DNA of 29,376 bases from JBBQFC01 sp038321615 (GTDB lineage Bacteria; Bacteroidota; Bacteroidia; Flavobacteriales_D; Cryomorphaceae): the NCBI GenBank assembly GCA_038321615.1, contig JBBQFC010000039.1, positions 1-29,376 on the forward strand, written 5' to 3'. Of the stretch, positions 24,410 through 29,376 are shown piece after piece (positions within the stretch are counted from its first letter, which is position 1; every line of letters begins with the position of its first letter). The notes under the pieces are model-generated. The model was not told the origin of the DNA and did no database searches. It saw only the letters and a program-made list of their open reading frames with translations. The position numbers were made by a program, and so were the translations under genes.

Positions 24410-27400
24410 ATGTCTGTTTTTAACACATTGCATCGTCCTACTTTGACTTTTCTATCAAACCACAAGTTTGCACTAATTCTTACGCCCATTATGGTGGTTG
24501 CACTTTGCAACGGCGCACATGTTCTGGCGCAGCGTGGGCCGGGAGGGGTGAGTACCGAAACACCAGCTTTTCCTCTTGCTCCGACCCAAAGCACCTGTCG
24601 CTTATGGTTGGATGCGAGCTCTCTAACCAGCTTGGCCGATGGCGACGATTTGACTTCTTGGACGGATATGAGTGCATCCGCATTGACCGAAAATGCTTTC
24701 CCTGGTGCCTTAGCGCCATTCTTCCGCGATGATCCTGCTTTTTCGATAAACGGATATCCCGTAGTTACTTTCGAAGATGGTCGTTTCCTGCAGCTTGCTA
24801 CCAGTACAGATCTAAATATTGGGGGTATTGCGAGTACCAAAACTGTAATATTTGCCTTTCGAACTTCGGATGACGTAACGACCAAACAGATTATCTATGA
24901 AGAGGGAGGAACGGTCAGAGGATATAACATCAGCATTCATAATGGTAATATTTACTTAGGCGCTTACGATTTCGACCACAATGATAACGACGGTAGTCCG
25001 CCGAGCACCAACGACACTCCAGCTTGGGGCTACTCATACGTATTTGAGCCCATCGCTGCAAATACAACGTACATCCTCTCCACGCAATTTTTTGCTCAGA
25101 GTTGGGGACCCCCCCAGAATAATTCCAATTACTTTCTTCGAGGCACCCTAAATGGCTCCATCTTCGATATACTTACTTTGGGTTCCACTTTTAACGCTTA
25201 CACGAGCACAACCCCAGATGTGAATTTAGGTATAGGCACCTTGGCACCTCACCCTGACCCAATCGGAATAGGAGCCATCAATAATGGTATAGTGGATAAG
25301 GATGCAATAAGTACCGGGAGCGGTAATTTTCCGTTCAAAGGAAGACTCGCCGAAATCTGTTATTGGAATGATTTCCTTACGGAAACCGAGCGCATCATTG
25401 TTGAGAATTATCTGGGAGCGAAATATTTTGCCAATTTCACAGTAAACGATAAGTATCAGCATGAAGTGAACTATGGCAGCGATGTAATAGGTATCGGACA
25501 AGAGACAAACGACCCCTTGAATCGCCATAATTTAAGCAAGGGGAGAAATCCGTTTGCGATTGAGCTTGCAAATGTCAATTTATTCACAGCCAACGATCAA
25601 TACTTTTTAACAGGTCATAACGGAGGAAATCTAACATATTCTGACGCCAGTGTTCCATTCGGATCACCTAATATTCAAAGATTGGAGCGAATATGGAGAG
25701 TTGACAGACGAAATTTGAATACTCCTGCAGCCAATATTCCAATAGTTAAATTTAGGGTCAACACAGCCGACTTGCCTCCAGCACCAGCCGGCTTCAGCAA
25801 ATTAGTACTTCTGGTGGATATCACAAATCCCAACTTTCCAAATTTTTCTTTAGCAAATACAGAAGTCAGAGAACTGCAGAATATTGGGGGAGGATTTTAT
25901 GAAATCTCAAATTACGGCATTGCGGACAATCGATTTTATACTTTTGGTTGGGCTCGCCCAGAAGTGAACTTTGTAAGATTCAATTCAACTACTATTGAAA
26001 ACAATAGCGCTATCCCTACAAACCTTTCTGGACCTAATACAGCCGTTCGACTTAATTATCGACCTCATCCTACTTCTCCGATAACTAAAGTGGACTATTC
26101 CTTTCAACCCGCAACCGCTCTAAGGTATGACGACTTCAACTATACTGACGCCACTCAAGCTAGTGGATTAACTTTTCCCGCAGCTTCACAATTTGCAAAT
26201 ATTCCCTGTACCAGAATTAACGATACTCTCGAAGAAATACCGGCAGTTGAATTCTTTCAAATTGTTCTGCTCAGCGGCTTGAATACAACAACAAACCTCA
26301 TAATCGGTGAGCGCGATACTCTTAACTTCTTCATTTTTGATAATGATGCATCTCCTCAAGTATCATTTGACCAGTTCGAGAGTGTAGTAAATGAGCCTGC
26401 AGTCGGTTTCGTGAACTTTCCAGTGGCTGTGCGAAAATTTGGTCCAGATTCAGTGGTAAGTATGCAAATTTCGTTGGAATTAGTAGGTACCACAGCCGTT
26501 GATATTGCAGTCCTGCCGAATGAAGTCGATTACAGTTTTATCGGACCTATTACAATTAATTTTGGAGCGACAGAATCATTCAAAACTTTCCCAATTCAAA
26601 TACGAAGTGATCTTATTGATGAGGATGATGAATTTATTGTTCTCAAAATTACGAATGCCGTTGGAGCTAGTTTCGACAATTCAATACTAGAACATAAGAT
26701 CACTATTACTGATGAAGATCCAGAGCCAGTAGCGTCCTTCTTTCTAGCAAATCAGGATGGCCTGGAAACACAGGGTTCACCCTTAGTTGTGTTGACCTTA
26801 GATCGTTATTCTTCGAAAGATGTAGAAGTAACTTTTGATATCAACGTCGGCAATGGAACCCCTCCGGCAACGCTCGGAGCCGACTATGATGGAGCTACTT
26901 CTGGGGTGGTACAATTCCAACCTTTTGATGTGGAAGGTTTTCTGGGTCCGTTTACCGTTTACAGCGACGGGAACGCTGAAGCCAATGAGCAAATCGAATT
27001 TCAACTTACGGGCGCTACAAATGCCACTATCGGTTCTGCTCCTATTCCGATTACGACGTACACCATTGTTGATTACTCTCCCTTTGAAAACAGGGGTGCT
27101 GCTGGAGTTGGAAAAAACGTGGACAATATTGTTTGGATAGATCCAAATAGGATGACCGGATTAGGAGTTAAAACCAGTTTAACGAATTTTTCCCCGCAGC
27201 CAATCTCCATCAATAGATACACAGCCGATGCAAATCGAGCTAGTTTGGTATCTTCAACACAGCTAAACTCTAAGCAATCAATCGATTTTAATGGCAGTTC
27301 AACCGTAGGCTCAGCGCACTGCTATCAAATTGCTAACAGCTCCAGAATTAATGCCGCGGGCTTTACCGATACCCTTGCGTATTTTTTTGTATTCAGGCCA

Positions 27401-29101
27401 GATGTGGTACCCACGGCACTTGCTACAAACACGCAAAGTCCGACCACAGCTTTTACGCGCTTGATTTACGAGCAAGGGGGAACAACGAGAGGCACTTCCG
27501 TATATCTTTATAACGGATTTCTTTATTTCCATGCTTGGAACGACAACGCCGATGGTGCTGAATCTCCTTGGGGTTATGACCAAGGCCTAGCCAATAATGC
27601 CGATAGAGTCGCATCATCCACTTGGGCTCGCTCTGCACAGGCAATTGTTGCAAACGGAGAATATGTGGTATCATGCCATTATGCCAATGGTTCAAATGAG
27701 CCTTTGATGGTTTATGTAAACGGTAGAAAAGGCATTATGAGCAGCAACATCACGGGGCCCAACAGCGTTGGCAGATTGTATGGTCACACAGGCAATATTG
27801 GGCTCGGTGCAGTTGCCGACAATACGCGCTTTCACTTCACCACAAACGGCGGAAGCACCCGAATTGCTGCTTTTGACGGCAAATTGGGAGATTTCATCAT
27901 CTTCCACGAACATGAATTGAATGAATCGCGCAGAGTAATTGTCGAAAATTACCTTTCTGCTAAGTATAATATCCCGCTCGACAATGCCGATACCCCACAG
28001 GTTTTTGATCTGGCTTTTGCGGATAACAACACGACTTTGAATCCCGATTTCAACATAGAAGTGGCCGGACTCGGAAGGCTATCGCCAGCTGATGCCCACG
28101 GTGACGCTCAAGGGCCTACATCCATACTCCGCGTGAAGAATTTAATCGCTACCGCACCTGAAGCCTACATGGTTTGGGGTACGGACGGGCGAGCGCTAAC
28201 TAATACGTATCCCTGGAGCTATCACAATGGGCAGCTACCACCTGGTATCGAAGAGCGCTCCGGCCAGCTTTGGAAGGTTTTTGAAAGCCCGATAAACGGC
28301 GTCACGAGCGCAGATTTCTATATCCGGTTCAATACTTCTGCGAATGCCAGCAATATTGACAATAATACCAACTTATTAAAGCTGCTTACACATACAAATA
28401 CAGACCCCGATAACTTTTCGAATGCCACTGTTTATAATCTAAGCGCTTACGGATCAGGCGCTGTGGCGCAATTCAATAATATCCCCGTCACCAACGGCAT
28501 GTACGTCGCCCTCGGAAATACAAACCCTATAACCAACCAAAATACGGTTCTGCCCATCGAGCTACTCTTCTTCCGCGCTCAACTCGCCGATGCATCTGTT
28601 CAACTCAACTGGGCTACTTCGACAGAAATAAACAATGAGCGATTTATCGTGGAGCGCGCAGGTGGCGATCTGCTTTGGAAACCAATCCTGGAACAAGCCG
28701 GAGCAGGACACAGTACAACGCGCTTAGATTACAACGATGCCGACCGCCAGCCGTTGACGGGTATCTCTTACTACCGGTTGAAGCAAATTGATTACGATGG
28801 AGCTTTTGCATACTCCGATGTGGTTTCTATCATTAATCAAAATGGGAATAAGGATGAATCATTCTTATACCCGAATCCTACTAACATCGGAAAAGTTTTT
28901 GTTCATGTTTCTAAAGCCCTGGCAGAAACGGACGTGATATTGGAAGTTTATGATCTTGCTGGTAAACTCTTAAATCAAGAATATTTCGCCGAATGCCCTT
29001 CCGTTATTGAAGCATCTTTGGAAGGATTAGGACTTGGGGTTTATATAATCAGACTCCGCTCAGTTAAAGGAACCGAGAGCTTGAAAATAGTGGTTCAGTA
29101 A
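24410..29101 (+). CDS. Giant secreted LamG/Calx-beta protein with T9SS sorting domain
   Basis: The 1563-residue protein has an N-terminal signal peptide (hydrophobic FALILTPIMVVALCNGAHVLA, cleavage near residue 41). A LamG/concanavalin-like module spans about 48-345 (CRLWLDASSLTSL, IYEEGGTVRGYNISIHNGN, RIIVENYLGAKY). A segment of the type seen after such modules follows (DVIGIGQETNDPLNRHN, LERIWRVDR). Two Calx-beta domains lie at about 650-765 and 770-890 (DEDDEFIVLKITNA, ITDEDPEP). A second LamG-like module is at about 900-1180 (NIVWIDPNRMTGL, IYEQGGTTRGTSVYLYNG, RVIVENYLSAKYNIPL). LPIELLFFRAQLADASVQLN near 1380 and a Por-type sorting domain from about 1484 (FLYPNPTNIGKVFVHV, ending ESLKIVVQ) close it. 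It is expected to be exported by the type IX system to the surface or medium. Its ligand is unknown; adhesion or glycan binding is plausible. Confidence 0.93.
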   Translation: MSVFNTLHRPTLTFLSNHKFALILTPIMVVALCNGAHVLAQRGPGGVSTETPAFPLAPTQSTCRLWLDASSLTSLADGDDLTSWTDMSASALTENAFPGALAPFFRDDPAFSINGYPVVTFEDGRFLQLATSTDLNIGGIASTKTVIFAFRTSDDVTTKQIIYEEGGTVRGYNISIHNGNIYLGAYDFDHNDNDGSPPSTNDTPAWGYSYVFEPIAANTTYILSTQFFAQSWGPPQNNSNYFLRGTLNGSIFDILTLGSTFNAYTSTTPDVNLGIGTLAPHPDPIGIGAINNGIVDKDAISTGSGNFPFKGRLAEICYWNDFLTETERIIVENYLGAKYFANFTVNDKYQHEVNYGSDVIGIGQETNDPLNRHNLSKGRNPFAIELANVNLFTANDQYFLTGHNGGNLTYSDASVPFGSPNIQRLERIWRVDRRNLNTPAANIPIVKFRVNTADLPPAPAGFSKLVLLVDITNPNFPNFSLANTEVRELQNIGGGFYEISNYGIADNRFYTFGWARPEVNFVRFNSTTIENNSAIPTNLSGPNTAVRLNYRPHPTSPITKVDYSFQPATALRYDDFNYTDATQASGLTFPAASQFANIPCTRINDTLEEIPAVEFFQIVLLSGLNTTTNLIIGERDTLNFFIFDNDASPQVSFDQFESVVNEPAVGFVNFPVAVRKFGPDSVVSMQISLELVGTTAVDIAVLPNEVDYSFIGPITINFGATESFKTFPIQIRSDLIDEDDEFIVLKITNAVGASFDNSILEHKITITDEDPEPVASFFLANQDGLETQGSPLVVLTLDRYSSKDVEVTFDINVGNGTPPATLGADYDGATSGVVQFQPFDVEGFLGPFTVYSDGNAEANEQIEFQLTGATNATIGSAPIPITTYTIVDYSPFENRGAAGVGKNVDNIVWIDPNRMTGLGVKTSLTNFSPQPISINRYTADANRASLVSSTQLNSKQSIDFNGSSTVGSAHCYQIANSSRINAAGFTDTLAYFFVFRPDVVPTALATNTQSPTTAFTRLIYEQGGTTRGTSVYLYNGFLYFHAWNDNADGAESPWGYDQGLANNADRVASSTWARSAQAIVANGEYVVSCHYANGSNEPLMVYVNGRKGIMSSNITGPNSVGRLYGHTGNIGLGAVADNTRFHFTTNGGSTRIAAFDGKLGDFIIFHEHELNESRRVIVENYLSAKYNIPLDNADTPQVFDLAFADNNTTLNPDFNIEVAGLGRLSPADAHGDAQGPTSILRVKNLIATAPEAYMVWGTDGRALTNTYPWSYHNGQLPPGIEERSGQLWKVFESPINGVTSADFYIRFNTSANASNIDNNTNLLKLLTHTNTDPDNFSNATVYNLSAYGSGAVAQFNNIPVTNGMYVALGNTNPITNQNTVLPIELLFFRAQLADASVQLNWATSTEINNERFIVERAGGDLLWKPILEQAGAGHSTTRLDYNDADRQPLTGISYYRLKQIDYDGAFAYSDVVSIINQNGNKDESFLYPNPTNIGKVFVHVSKALAETDVILEVYDLAGKLLNQEYFAECPSVIEASLEGLGLGVYIIRLRSVKGTESLKIVVQ

Positions 29102-29120
29102 GGAATCGTTCAAAGCGATT

Positions 29121-29376
29121 GTCAGCTCGATTGATTTCTCGACGAGATGAGCGAAATTGTATCGACGGGTGTTCCGAACAGTCACGATCCGGTCAGCTCG
29201 AGTGATTTCACGACGATAGGAGTGAAATTGTATCGACTGACGTTCCGAAGAGTCACGAGCCGGTCAGCTCGAGTGATTTCACGACTGGAGGAGTGAAATT
29301 GTATCGAGAGCCGTTTTGTACTGTTCGGTCATCTCGATAGAAATTAGAGGCCGTTCAGATGGTCGTTTCTGTGATT
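29121..29376. repeat. 71-bp tandem intergenic repeat with internal hairpin
   Basis: Three copies start at 29121, 29192 and 29263, exactly 71 bp apart, each beginning GTCAGCTCGA. A diverged fourth starts at about 29328 (GTCATCTCGATAG) and may run off the window. Each unit has an inverted repeat: ATTTCAC pairs with GTGAAAT around a loop of about 8-10 bases, with outer CTCGA and TCGAG arms in copy 3. Copy 1 has T-for-A and C-for-T changes in the stem. The repeat begins 20 bp after the stop of the T9SS gene, so it could act at that transcript's 3' end. No gene is visible here. Confidence 0.85.

Noticed and set aside
29121..29376. A second CRISPR array
   Set aside because: The 71-bp units are contiguous tandem copies with sequence similarity throughout; there are no unique spacers.

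Overview
The window is about 29.4 kb of a Bacteroidota chromosome, probably an aerobic or marine-type lineage; I would not name a genus. The evidence for the phylum is: several families largely confined to it (DUF4294, DUF5686 with a carboxypeptidase-regulatory domain, the TIGR02757 family, a YbiT-like ABC-F of the Bacteroidota type); a giant secreted protein ending in a type IX secretion (Por) sorting domain; and repeated exact matches to the Bacteroidota -7 promoter element TAnnTTTG upstream of genes, with almost no Shine-Dalgarno sequences.

Layout. (1) 1-790: the trailer end of a CRISPR array with ten 37-bp repeats plus one degenerate terminal repeat and no cas genes in view. (2) 791-7000: small zinc-binding proteins, a bile-acid:sodium-symporter-family transporter, a 35-residue membrane peptide, uracil-DNA glycosylase overlapping an SF2 helicase, and an ABC-F ATPase. 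(3) 7200-8116: a RES-domain toxin with its Xre/MbcA/ParS-type antitoxin. The antitoxin frame is cut by an in-frame TGA and the toxin lacks the family serine, so the module looks decayed. (4) 8193-12891: the complete threonine operon thrA-thrB-thrC, read leftward. (5) 13090-13582: a gene-free cluster of nine palindromic hairpin repeats, four of them inverted relative to the others. (6) 13593-16277: HD-domain hydrolase, DUF4294 protein and succinyl-CoA synthetase beta subunit, all leftward. (7) 16445-20746: DUF5686 outer-membrane protein, a 33-residue membrane peptide, LolD-like ATPase and a TIGR02757 protein. (8) 20800-24216: SlyD-like FKBP on the minus strand, then a rightward run of SPFH/prohibitin protein, RluE-like pseudouridine synthase, PlsC-like acyltransferase and YebC/PmpR. 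(9) 24410-29101: a 1563-residue T9SS cargo protein with two LamG-like modules flanking two Calx-beta domains. (10) 29121-29376: 71-bp tandem repeats running off the window.

Most of the window is core housekeeping: amino-acid biosynthesis, TCA cycle, DNA repair, envelope lipoprotein and lipid handling, and translation accessory factors. The accessory signals are the CRISPR tail, the broken toxin-antitoxin pair, the hairpin cluster, the two unannotated membrane micro-ORFs and the tandem repeats next to the T9SS protein. I see no tRNA, rRNA or insertion sequence. No clearly new defence or metabolic system is evident; the best leads are the double-lesion TA module and the hairpin cluster.
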